The notes below the pieces were generated by a model, which searched no databases, was not told the DNA's origin, and saw only the letters and a program-made list of their open reading frames with translations. 64,000 bases of DNA from CAXBNB01 sp040151475 (GTDB lineage: Bacteria; Bacteroidota; Bacteroidia; Cytophagales; Cyclobacteriaceae), in NCBI RefSeq assembly GCF_040151475.1, contig NZ_JBDKWG010000151.1, positions 1 to 64,000 of the forward strand, read 5' to 3'. The position numbers were made by a program, and so were the translations under genes. Below are positions 43,305 through 49,808 of this stretch, in pieces (the first letter of the stretch is position 1; each line of letters opens with the position of its first letter).

Positions 43305-44257
43305 CATACATCATGATCTCCTTCAAAGAGAAGCGAATTAAGGTCAATCCCTTACCGAAGATAGTCTCTCCCCACACCCCTGTGCCTCCAGCCTGCTCAT
43401 TCCGCTGCGCTGCACTCACAAGCTTCCAGCACCGCACAGCAAGAGTAGCCCGTTATTCCATTCCACTTCGCTCCATTCCATACCGTGCCACACTTGCTTT
43501 TCCCAACCCTGACCCCACGCAGGAAAAGCGGTGTTCGTCTTCCGCCCTCGGCATAGCATCATGCCAGGCCACCACAGCCCATTTTTTGAAAGGGTCTATT
43601 TTCTAAGGTCAAAAAATAAGCTGTGTTGCCTTACAGGTCTCCGCTAAAGCTCCGAGCCTGTCATGCTGCTTGCAACTCGGTTGTCATCCTCACGGCAGCC
43701 TACTCTGTCTTTTTTGCCGCTTCTCTTCGTTTCGTTGCGCTTGCCAGGCTTTGCAGGAATTGTTTAATTGAAAGCGGTCTGCTTCAGCTTGGCAGTGCTC
43801 ACTGCACTTCGTTCAGCCGCAAAAAATCCACCGGCTGCCAGTGTTTTTGCTCGCCTGCGGGTCGCTGCGGGCTGCGGGACTGTCATGCTTTTTGCACCAA
43901 CCCCGGTTCCCAACACACAGGTAATCGCTTATACCCGGCCAACGCTCAAAAGGCAAAAAATCACGCCAGCCCTTGTGTAGTTCCGTTCCATTCCGGGCTT
44001 TTGTGGAGGATCAAATTACAAAAGCCCTGCATTCCACTTCACACATAGCAAGCCCCCGCAGTTCGTACCTCACTGCTTTCCGGTCTAGCCCCCTTGCTCC
44101 ACTCGCAGACGGCTCGCAAGCCTCCGTTCGTTCCTCTCTTCGGCTGGCTTGGCCGTTCGTCCATTACGCTGCGCTCCACAGCCTCCGTCCAGCCGTTTTG
44201 GTTTTCCTGCGTTCCCGCACTAAATTCAATTTCCACAGCTAACAATATTGATAATTT
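43305..44257. other. long pyrimidine-rich non-coding stretch with repeated TTCG/TGCG motifs and hairpins
   Basis: No convincing gene is seen over about 950 bases. The + strand is strongly C/T-rich and carries recurrent short patterns such as CGCTGCGCTGC, CTTCGCTCC, CGTTGCGCTTGCC and CTTCGTTCAGCC. ATTTTTTGA (43581-43589) pairs with TCAAAAAAT (43609-43617). GCAAAAAATCCACC (43819-43832) faces AGTGTTTTTGC (43840-43850). It may hold an origin of transfer, replication origin or structured RNA. Small open frames here show no gene-like composition. Confidence 0.6.
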
Positions 44258-44875
44258 ATGAATTGTAGAACCAGAAAAAGAAAGGAAGAACTCAACCGAA
44301 AATTTTATATTCAACCCGTTAACTACTTAAAACTTCTTAATGGTCAACACAAACAAGGCTGTTGTGGGGCATTGGATGACAAATACTACATCTTTTCGTA
44401 TAGACCCAGGGGTGATTATGACACTCAATCGAAATACTTTTTTGTCGGTACTCATTGTGCCAACGAATTTCTAGATATTATCAAACACGACCCACTTCCT
44501 CTTTTTAATCCTTTAATACATGAGCAGGGGAATCACTCTCCAGGCAACAGTAATTCTTCCGGATCCAAGGACAAAGCATTAATACATCCCTTCAATCGGG
44601 AGCTACTTACCGCAATTAATATGCTTTGTATTTCATGGGATATTATTCCAGAGTCAGGACTCGAAAGCATCGTCAAATTCACCAATAAAAGGTCACCCGA
44701 CCCTAATCTCAATGGTATTGAGTGGTTTAATGAAATAGTAGGGAAGGATAGACAAAGGCGTTCGTTAAGAATAATGATAGACCAGCTCAGGGAGAATAAT
44801 GAATTAAAGGATTTAAGGTTTGATGAATTGAACAACTACTTGAATGAAAGAGATATTGTAAATAACATCAATTAG
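44258..44875 (+). CDS. conserved-looking hypothetical protein with Cys motif
   Basis: The 205-residue protein starts after a composition change from pyrimidine-rich to AT-rich DNA. Its N-terminal half (KQGCCGALDDKYYIFSYRPRGDYDTQSKYFFVGTHCANEFLDI) has CC and a later C in GTHC, possibly a metal or redox site. The C-terminal half is helical. There is no signal peptide. I recognise no family. Its codon use looks like genuine coding, unlike the stretches on either side. Confidence 0.65.
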   Translation: MNCRTRKRKEELNRKFYIQPVNYLKLLNGQHKQGCCGALDDKYYIFSYRPRGDYDTQSKYFFVGTHCANEFLDIIKHDPLPLFNPLIHEQGNHSPGNSNSSGSKDKALIHPFNRELLTAINMLCISWDIIPESGLESIVKFTNKRSPDPNLNGIEWFNEIVGKDRQRRSLRIMIDQLRENNELKDLRFDELNNYLNERDIVNNIN

Positions 44876-45222
44876 AGCGGGTTCAAAATAACCAAAACAT
44901 AAAGCAAAGTTACAGGCATGCGGATGTGAGAGCTTGCAAGGGTCCGCTTCGCCTGTTTCAAAAAAAATCTCCACCCTTCAGGTAGTATTTTTTTTTCACA
45001 GCCCTTGCCGCAATCACACCGTTCCTGTGATGAAGGGCATTATGTTTAAGTTATTATTTAGAGTCCGTTGCGGCAGCCGGTGGTTGCTGGCGGGCGTTCG
45101 CACCTCAGGTCGTCCGTTCCATGCAGGCGTTCAGCATTGTGGTATCACAGATTATACGCTTCGCTTTCTATGGTTCGAGTTGTGCCTTTCAGAGCTTCCC
45201 TTTTAGGGGGGCTCTTTTTTTC
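44876..45222 (+). ncRNA. possible structured transcript ending in a terminator
   Basis: No coding frame is persuasive. Two structured parts are visible. GCCCTT (45001-45006) and AAGGGC (45033-45038) enclose ATCACA/TGTGAT (45013-45031), a nested hairpin. A strong terminator follows at 45191-45222: AGAGCTTCCC, four T, AGGGGGGCTCT and a T-run. The stretch 44961-44992 (AAAAAAATCTCC...AGTATTTTT) resembles the hairpin at 45305-45382. The terminator suggests a transcript of about 200-340 bases that may be non-coding. No promoter is certain. Confidence 0.4.
45191..45222 (+). terminator. rho-independent terminator
   Basis: AGAGC-TTCCC (45191-45200) pairs with GGGG-GCTCT (45206-45215) with one unpaired base on a side, around TTTTA, followed by a run of T. 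It ends whatever transcript crosses 44.9-45.2 kb. Confidence 0.8.
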
Positions 45223-45304
45223 TCTGGTGTCGGACAAAGAAGAACAAAAACAAAGAGTGCAGCTAAGTTAGGCGGGCCGCACTAGGCCAACCCTAATCAG
45301 GACC

Positions 45305-45382
45305 GTCAAGGTCAAGCCCTTCGGGTTTTTGAAAAAATCTCCTCCGCCAATTGGCGGAAGTATTTTTCCAAAAAACCTTGAC
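45305..45382. repeat. long imperfect hairpin with 16-bp inner palindrome
   Basis: GTCAAGG (45305-45311) pairs with CCTTGAC (45376-45382). GGTTTTTGAAAAAAT pairs almost fully with ATTTTTCCAAAAAACC, and at the centre TCCGCCAATTGGCGGA (45343-45358) is a perfect palindrome. The arms AAAAAATCTCC and AGTATTTTT also occur at 44961-44992, and as AAAAAATCCACC/AGTGTTTTT at 43821-43848. A 40-base pure pyrimidine run follows at 45412-45451. This family of hairpins may be protein-binding DNA, for example a nicking site, or RNA. Confidence 0.65.
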
Positions 45383-45497
45383 TGCCCTGTCCATGCCCAC
45401 CTGACCAAAGGCTTTCTCTTTTCTTTTTTTCCCTTTTTTCTTTTCTCTTTTGAAATGTGTGCGAAGCGCAGCGAGCAAAACTTTAAATGCTCATACT

Positions 45498-45920
45498 ATG
45501 CACACTTTTCAGATCAAAACCTACAATGCAGGCTTCTCCAGTGCCCGGCCACATTTCTTCATTTTGTCCAAAGGGCTGAATGCGGGAAAGCCGCTCGATA
45601 CCCCTTGTCCCAATTGCTTCGCCATCACCACAGAATCGGAAGAGGCACGGAACTTTTATTTCTGGCTCTCTTACGGTCTTTGGCAGGCACAGGCGTTCAC
45701 GCCACACTTGACCGGTTCTGTTGTCCCATTCATCAGGATAGGTGATGCCAGAGCGGTATTGCTGGCAGGGCAGGAAAAGGCCTTGAAAGACCGTGGGAAG
45801 TACCTAAAGTCATTGGCACTCCTTCAGGACTTTGAGAAGAAAGCCAAGATTCTCCAAAAGCAGGTGGAGCTTGTGAAGCAGGTAAAAAGAGCAATTATGT
45901 TCCGGATCCTCCTGGAATGA
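45498..45920 (+). CDS. conserved Bacteroidota mobile-element protein (possibly DUF6943)
   Basis: The product has 140 residues from ATG 45498 (MHTFQIKTYNAGF). FFILSKGLNAGKPLDTPCPNCFAI and ARNFYFWLSYGLWQAQAFTPHLTGSVVPFIRIGDAR are distinctive and match a family I recall from Bacteroidota plasmids and ICEs as DUF6943 (not checked). A C-terminal coiled-coil helix (about 90-140) follows. There is no membrane or signal segment. It runs toward the four-gene minus-strand cassette and is separated from it by a bidirectional-looking terminator. Confidence 0.7.
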   Translation: MHTFQIKTYNAGFSSARPHFFILSKGLNAGKPLDTPCPNCFAITTESEEARNFYFWLSYGLWQAQAFTPHLTGSVVPFIRIGDARAVLLAGQEKALKDRGKYLKSLALLQDFEKKAKILQKQVELVKQVKRAIMFRILLE

Positions 45921-45947
45921 AAAAAGACCCCACGAGGAGGCCTTTTA
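45921..45947. terminator. shared hairpin between converging genes
   Basis: AAAAGACCCC pairs with GGAGGCCTTTT with one bulge and a short ACGA loop. A-run and T-run on the two sides let it work for both strands. It lies between the gene ending at 45920 and the minus-strand cassette ending at 45984. Confidence 0.65.
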
Positions 45948-45983
45948 ATTGAGAGGAACACAAACTTTCCCGACTTGCGGGAA

Positions 45984-46193
45984 TCACATCCCCTTCGGAG
46001 GTGGATGTTTTCTTTTGAACCGTTGGAATAGCACCTTTAGCAGAATGGACACGGTAAAGCTCACTACCGCTCCAACAGCAGCTAATACACAGGTGTGGAG
46101 GATATCCCCGGAGCTGATATTCACCAGGACACTCAGCAACGTGCCTCCGGCAGTTCCTGCCTTCGTGCCTCCTCCACTTACCAGGTTAGCCAT
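45984..46193 (-). CDS. cassette gene D: 69-aa single-pass membrane protein
   Basis: The product has 69 residues from the ATG at 46193, overlapping gene C by 8 bases; an upstream ATG (46217) would add eight residues. A Gly/Thr-rich N-terminus (NLVSGGGTKAGTAGG) is followed by one long membrane helix (ILHTCVLAAVGAVVSFTVSILLKVLF) and a basic tail (QRFKRKHPPPKG). Size and layout recall small phage holins or membrane anchors. It is the last gene of a tight four-gene unit. Confidence 0.7.
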   Translation of the reverse strand: MANLVSGGGTKAGTAGGTLLSVLVNISSGDILHTCVLAAVGAVVSFTVSILLKVLFQRFKRKHPPPKGM

Positions 46194-46416
46194 CTTTCCT
46201 GTCCGCTTTTGCACCATCCTCTACAGTCACCTGACTGACTGCAGTCAGTACCGTCCCACCTACGGTGAGATAGCCGCCCAGGGCAACTATTCCGGCCGGT
46301 AAACTGATTGGTGCTGCCAACAGAGCGCCACCAGCTGCCGCTAGTGCCAAACCCACGTTTCGGAGCACTTTGAAAAACTTGGGTGTTGGGGCTTTCGCCC
46401 TTTCTATGATCGTCAT
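46186..46416 (-). CDS. cassette gene C: 76-aa two-helix membrane protein
   Basis: The 76-residue product starts with a basic segment (IIERAKAPTPKFFKVLRN). Two Gly/Ala-rich membrane helices (VGLALAAAGGALLAAP and AGIVALGGYLTVGGTVLTAVS) follow, then a charged end (EDGAKADRKDG). The start overlaps the DUF5675 stop by four bases. Two short helices with a charged tail fit a holin-like pore protein, though a passive membrane role cannot be excluded. Confidence 0.7.
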   Translation of the reverse strand: MTIIERAKAPTPKFFKVLRNVGLALAAAGGALLAAPISLPAGIVALGGYLTVGGTVLTAVSQVTVEDGAKADRKDG

Positions 46417-46820
46417 ACGCTTTTTGCTTTTTGAATATTGAGAAATACATTTTCGCCTCTTTCCATGGCCTCAAACACAAGTGTTTTCAGCCTGGAATCG
46501 GCAGTTTTGGAATCCGTCCCTTTACCTGGACCGATGACCTTTGAAACCGGGGCTATACAGCCCTTCAGTTCCTTCAGGGCGTCATTGGCAGGGTGAAAAA
46601 GGATGCCGCTTCTATTGGGTACATTTTTCACCAGCAAATGCCAGCCCCGTTTATCGGTGTATCGCTTTACAAGCTCATACCTCCCTTCCGGGATGCTCGA
46701 TACCATCCGCTGGTTTTCCCTCCAGGGAAGCTCGATGGTGGAGCAGACCAGCTGCTCACCATCACAGAGCTTTCCGTTGGTTCCCTCCGGATAATAGCTT
46801 CTTGTGAGAATCAATTCCAT
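46413..46820 (-). CDS. cassette gene B: DUF5675 protein
   Basis: The product has 135 residues from the ATG at 46820 (MELILTRSYYPEGTNGKL); an ATG three codons upstream is possible. The family signature is continuous: TIELPWRENQRMVSSIPEGRYELVKRY, GWHLLVKNVPNRSGILFHPANDALKELKGCIAPV. The conserved His (ILFHPAND) and Cys (LKGCIAP) could be catalytic; the order H...G-C-I is reminiscent of L,D-transpeptidase-like enzymes, but I cannot confirm this. No signal peptide is visible. It lies 11 bases after gene A and overlaps gene C. Confidence 0.85.
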   Translation of the reverse strand: MELILTRSYYPEGTNGKLCDGEQLVCSTIELPWRENQRMVSSIPEGRYELVKRYTDKRGWHLLVKNVPNRSGILFHPANDALKELKGCIAPVSKVIGPGKGTDSKTADSRLKTLVFEAMERGENVFLNIQKAKSV

Positions 46821-46831
46821 CCGAACCAAAA

Positions 46832-47605
46832 TTAGGTTTGCTGAACTGCAGGAGCACCATCAATAGCCACCAACGCCAGGGCGTTGTAGGAGCCGTTTTT
46901 TAGTGGGTAGAAGCTACCGTTCACTTCCTGATAGAACTCCACACCAAAAACCAGCATTAGTGCCTTGGTACTGTTTGCAGGCAAACCATTGGACAGGTTC
47001 ACCGCAGCTTCCGCCTGTGGCCCGATTTCAATCTCTCCACTTTCAGAAGCAACCAGGGTGAAGTCATCGGCCTCAAAATCAATCTCCACCGCAGCAGATA
47101 CAAATTTCAGGTGCGTAGCACCTTGAGGCGCAGCAATGGTATTTTGGGGAACAAAGCCCGGCACATTGACTACAGCTTCACCAGTAGCTCTGTCAATACT
47201 TGCGTCAAATGGCGCATATATTGTAGCTCCCAGACGGCCATTTGCATTGAATTCAAAGCCCTGCAAAAGCTCCAGCTCACCATCGAGAACGTTCCGTTCT
47301 CCACGGGCACTGGTTGCATCCGCTTTGATCACCTTCACCATTTCTTTGGTCAGTCTGGAGGTCAACCGACTGTCAGAGGTACGCAGAAGTAGCGGCCTAA
47401 AGGCCGTTCTCAAAGTCCGTCCGGCTGCACCGGCACGGCCAAACTCAGCACCGTTTTCACGGGTACGCTGAAAAGCCGGATCATTCTGGATCCGGTCTTT
47501 GTCCACCCCGCCCTTTTCCCGGGCCAGGTAGCCATCTTTCGTTTTGTAAAAGGACATGTCACCGACCTTGCCCTTCAACTTGATAATCCCAGCTTGTCTT
47601 GCCAT
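46832..47605 (-). CDS. cassette gene A: unknown 257-aa beta-rich protein
   Basis: The protein begins MARQAGIIKLKGKVGDMSFYKTKDGYLAREKGGVDKDRI, followed by FQRTRENGAEFGRAGAAGRTLRTAFRPLL. The rest (about 110-257) is mostly beta strands with Ala/Ser/Glu-rich loops and a last FGVEFYQEVNGSFYPLKNGSYNALALVAI. From memory this start and layout recur widely in Bacteroidota genomes next to DUF5675, always without a known function. The even beta texture and lack of cysteines suggest a self-assembling structural protein. It is the first gene of the four-gene unit. Confidence 0.8.
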   Translation of the reverse strand: MARQAGIIKLKGKVGDMSFYKTKDGYLAREKGGVDKDRIQNDPAFQRTRENGAEFGRAGAAGRTLRTAFRPLLLRTSDSRLTSRLTKEMVKVIKADATSARGERNVLDGELELLQGFEFNANGRLGATIYAPFDASIDRATGEAVVNVPGFVPQNTIAAPQGATHLKFVSAAVEIDFEADDFTLVASESGEIEIGPQAEAAVNLSNGLPANSTKALMLVFGVEFYQEVNGSFYPLKNGSYNALALVAIDGAPAVQQT

Positions 47606-47795
47606 ATCATTTGAATTTTGATTTGTTGCTTCGTTGCAACTCTTCGAAAATCCGATAATTACGAAGGGCAGACAAAAAACAGGTTCCGGTTAGGAACATT
47701 GAATACCGTTTATTCCGAATGGTTCAAAATGAACTGCCAATGGCATTCCGTATATTTACAGTACACCAAAAGCATACATGAAGTATAGATAAAGT
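47606..47795. promoter_or_regulatory. divergent promoter region of the cassette
   Basis: This 190-base gap separates the minus-strand cassette from the plus-strand HTH gene. Two short inverted repeats are present, CTTCG/CGAAG (47642-47646, 47661-47665) and GTTCC/GGAAC (47683-47687, 47693-47697). A TATATTTA box before the HTH gene (near 47750) approximates a -7 element. Control of both directions by the 66-aa HTH protein is plausible. Confidence 0.35.
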
Positions 47796-47996
47796 ATGAT
47801 CGAAACCAAACGAGCCTGTATTTATCCAAAAGACGTGCAGCGGATCACTGGCAAGAGTGAACGATACGGCAGGAAGCTCCTTAACAGGATTAGGGAGGAG
47901 CTTGCTAAAGAGTCACACCAGTTCGTGAGCGTAAACGAATTTTGCGAATTCACTGGCCTTGCACCGTCCATTGTAGAGCGCTACATCACCGATTGA
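47796..47996 (+). CDS. 66-aa helix-turn-helix-like protein divergent from the cassette
   Basis: The product has 66 residues: MIETKRACIYPKDVQRITGKSERYGRKLLNRIREELAKESHQFVSVNEFCEFTGLAP. The DVQRITGKSERYGRKLLNRI part reads as a small DNA-binding HTH, and VNEFCEFTGL as a second helical element, as in excisionase-sized proteins. I have the impression that similar small proteins accompany the MARQ-type gene in other Bacteroidota. It is the last gene before the right end of the island, so it could also be the excisionase. Confidence 0.65.
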   Translation: MIETKRACIYPKDVQRITGKSERYGRKLLNRIREELAKESHQFVSVNEFCEFTGLAPSIVERYITD

Positions 47997-48122
47997 CCTT
48001 GCCAGATGAAGGCAGTCAAACGGCACTAAAATCTATCGCCAGTTACCAATAAAATTTAGCACTTTTTGCCACGATTTGAACCCTAAAAGCGGGCTTTTTT
48101 GTATATTTACAAAGGTTTCGGA

Positions 48123-48176
48123 GTTCACCAAATGCACTCAAACCAGTTCGAATAAATTGAGAACTGAACGGTGAAC
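48123..48176. promoter_or_regulatory. putative right integrase arm sites
   Basis: GTTCACC (48123-48129) and GGTGAAC (48170-48176) are inverted heptamers. The left end of the island has the same pair (GGTGAAC at 6472-6478, GTTCACC at 6592-6598). Occurrence at both ends next to the attachment region suggests integrase or Xis arm-binding sites. Confidence 0.45.
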
Positions 48177-48228
48177 CCGCTGAAATTCGTTCTTGTAACT
48201 TACTGATACATAAAGATTTGCGTGGGGT

Positions 48229-48362
48229 GGTTCGAATCCTGTCATCCCGACAACAATCCCGATACATCGGGACAAAAGCCTGCAAATCTTACGATTTGCA
48301 GGCTTTTTTATTCCTGCCTTGCTGTCAGGCAGGTTTTACGTATCAGTTCGATTTAGACAATT
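48229..48362 (+). repeat. right attachment region (degenerate copy of the tRNA end, terminator, 29-bp repeat)
   Basis: Bases 48229-48256 resemble the tRNA-Pro 3' end (26 of 28) but read CCTGTCATCCCG, so the T stem would have a mismatch while the acceptor would be fully paired. Bases 48273-48312 repeat the tRNA terminator (perfect stem here). A 21-base insertion with CCTGCC/GGCAGG arms precedes the perfect 29-bp repeat at 48334-48362. This order mirrors 6338-6449, so this is the island boundary, with native chromosome beyond it. Confidence 0.82.
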
Positions 48363-48763
48363 CTTTTTTAAAAGAGGTGACTTCTACGAGCTTTTTGTTT
48401 TTAGCAGTTCATTGTCCATGAAAATATTTACCATTCCATGTCGGATGTACTTATAGTCAACCCGCTCTTCTTTTCCTTTTTGCATGGGAATTGGTGTTTT
48501 GGCTGATGGAATAGGCTGTTTAGGGGACTCGCCCATACACACAACAGGATTATTCTGGTAATAGGCCGTTTGTAAACATCCAGGACATCTTCCATACAAA
48601 CTACAAAAGCACTGTTTTGCCGGGGTGGAATGACCCAGCTTTTTACTTTCCAAGGCTTGTGCTCATTTTTTTAACGTATTGCCTACCACAACATGGGAAA
48701 TGCTGTCCACATATTCAAGCTCAACCAGTTTCCTCGCAGACACAACAGCAAGTTTAAAGATCA
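48363..48763 (-). pseudogene. IS630-type transposase relic
   Basis: Three frames carry successive pieces of one transposase. KLAVVSARKLVELEYVDSIS and NTLKK are followed, after a slip in a run of A, by KPWKVKSWVIPPRQNSAF and MEDVLDVYKRP, then QNNPVVCMGESPKQPIPSAK...KEERVDYKYIRHGMVNIFMDN, and VEVTSF after a further slip. VVCMGESPKQ is the first catalytic block; its Asp is now Gly. At least three frameshifts make it inactive. The similarity ends exactly where the 29-bp att repeat begins. Confidence 0.8.
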
Positions 48764-49519
48764 CTCTTCCTCCTCCTCTTTCAAATGCTTGTAATATTGC
48801 TCGATTGCTTTTGGTAGCACTTTCAACAATTCATATTCAGTACTTTCCGCTACAAATCTGGTGGTCAGTCCACCGAACTGAATAAAATCCCGATAGAAAT
48901 ATTCATCCAGATAAGTATCCGTTAAAGAAAATACAATCGATAATTTTTTGCTCGCTCTGGCAAATTCAGCATCTTCCACTTTCCACTTCTTTTGAAGTTC
49001 ATGACTTTTTTTTTCCTCTTTATAGCTCTTGCTAAACATGCGGTAAAGTGCAGTCATTGGACTGGCTAAAGCAGCCAGCCCCAAATTATAATTCTTTCCT
49101 TTTGGATTAACCGGATACACTATACCAGGTACCAGAAAAGGTTTTTGTTTTGCTTTTTTCAAAATGGTATTGGATTGATAAATTCCTGTTACCTCTACAT
49201 CATCCAGTATTGTTACTCCCTTTTTCATAGAAATAAAAAGGTTTTGAAATTTATCCACTTCAGTGATCACTATGGACAGTGAATCATAACCCACACGAGA
49301 AAAATGCAGGGTATCCAGAAAATTGAGTTTAAAATGAAATTTACCATCTATATCTGTAACAGTACCAATATGGCTTTCCAAAAACACATGTACACCTGAC
49401 AAGTCTTCCAAACTCTCTCCGTCTATCACCATCCCGGAAACTGTAATTTGCTGGGACTGGCTTTCATAAGAAAAAAAGCTTAAACCCATTACCAAAAAAC
49501 AATACTTGACTAAGTTCAC
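48761..49519 (-). CDS. exported carboxypeptidase-regulatory-like protein
   Basis: The 252-residue protein has a signal peptide (to ESQSQQ) and a CarboxypepD_reg-like beta domain (about 25-110, VSGMVIDGESLEDLSGVHVFLESHIGTVTDIDGKFHFKLNFLDTLHFSRVGYDSLSI). A helical C-terminal half of unknown role (about 110-252, KNYNLGLAALASPMTALYRMFSKSYKEEKK) ends in acidic residues. Such proteins sit in the periplasm or outer membrane of Bacteroidota. Its stop touches the transposase relic. The AT-rich 289-base gap upstream holds no gene. Confidence 0.78.
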   Translation of the reverse strand: MNLVKYCFLVMGLSFFSYESQSQQITVSGMVIDGESLEDLSGVHVFLESHIGTVTDIDGKFHFKLNFLDTLHFSRVGYDSLSIVITEVDKFQNLFISMKKGVTILDDVEVTGIYQSNTILKKAKQKPFLVPGIVYPVNPKGKNYNLGLAALASPMTALYRMFSKSYKEEKKSHELQKKWKVEDAEFARASKKLSIVFSLTDTYLDEYFYRDFIQFGGLTTRFVAESTEYELLKVLPKAIEQYYKHLKEEEEE

Positions 49520-49808
49520 AGATTTTACCTATTGAAGTTTTCTTTTCGCTTATACCAGAAAAATTGACAGAAATTGTACAAACACCAAATAACTAATGCT
49601 GTCTGAGTCTGAAAGGTTGTCGATATAGACCTTTTAAAAGAGATATAAATACCTTTTGACACCACTATATCTCCATTTAAAAAAAACAAAACCTAAGCAA
49701 AAGCACAAAAAACAACAATCATCATTTCAGATTCTGAATTTCAAAACCAAATTCTATTCTTTTTTTACTATAAAGCTCACCAAAATTGATTTTTAGTAAT
49801 AGTAATAT

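Larger units (their letters stand above)
6339..48240. mobile_element. integrated genomic island (about 42 kb) in tRNA-Pro carrying metal resistance
   Basis: The island is bounded by the tRNA-Pro 3' end at the left and by a degenerate tRNA-end copy at the right. The integrase gene lies directly inside the left end. By eye its base composition is richer in G+C than the flanks. Cargo from 8 to 36.6 kb is almost wholly metal resistance. RteC, an excisionase-like HTH, a replication-like protein and a DnaC-like ATPase are typical of Bacteroidota conjugative transposons. No relaxase, coupling protein or tra genes are recognisable, so it is likely an integrative mobilisable island or a degraded ICE. 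The exact crossover is not resolved; it may lie within the shared TTCGAATCCTG. Confidence 0.8.

Noticed and set aside
43313..44242. Several plus-strand and one minus-strand frames in the pyrimidine-rich stretch, up to 141 residues
   Set aside because: They are rich in Ser/Arg/Cys/Pro from the biased base composition, overlap each other in different frames and show no motif or family.
45293..45478. 61-residue minus-strand Lys-rich frame near the long hairpin
   Set aside because: It is produced by the pyrimidine run and hairpin arms and has no protein-like composition.
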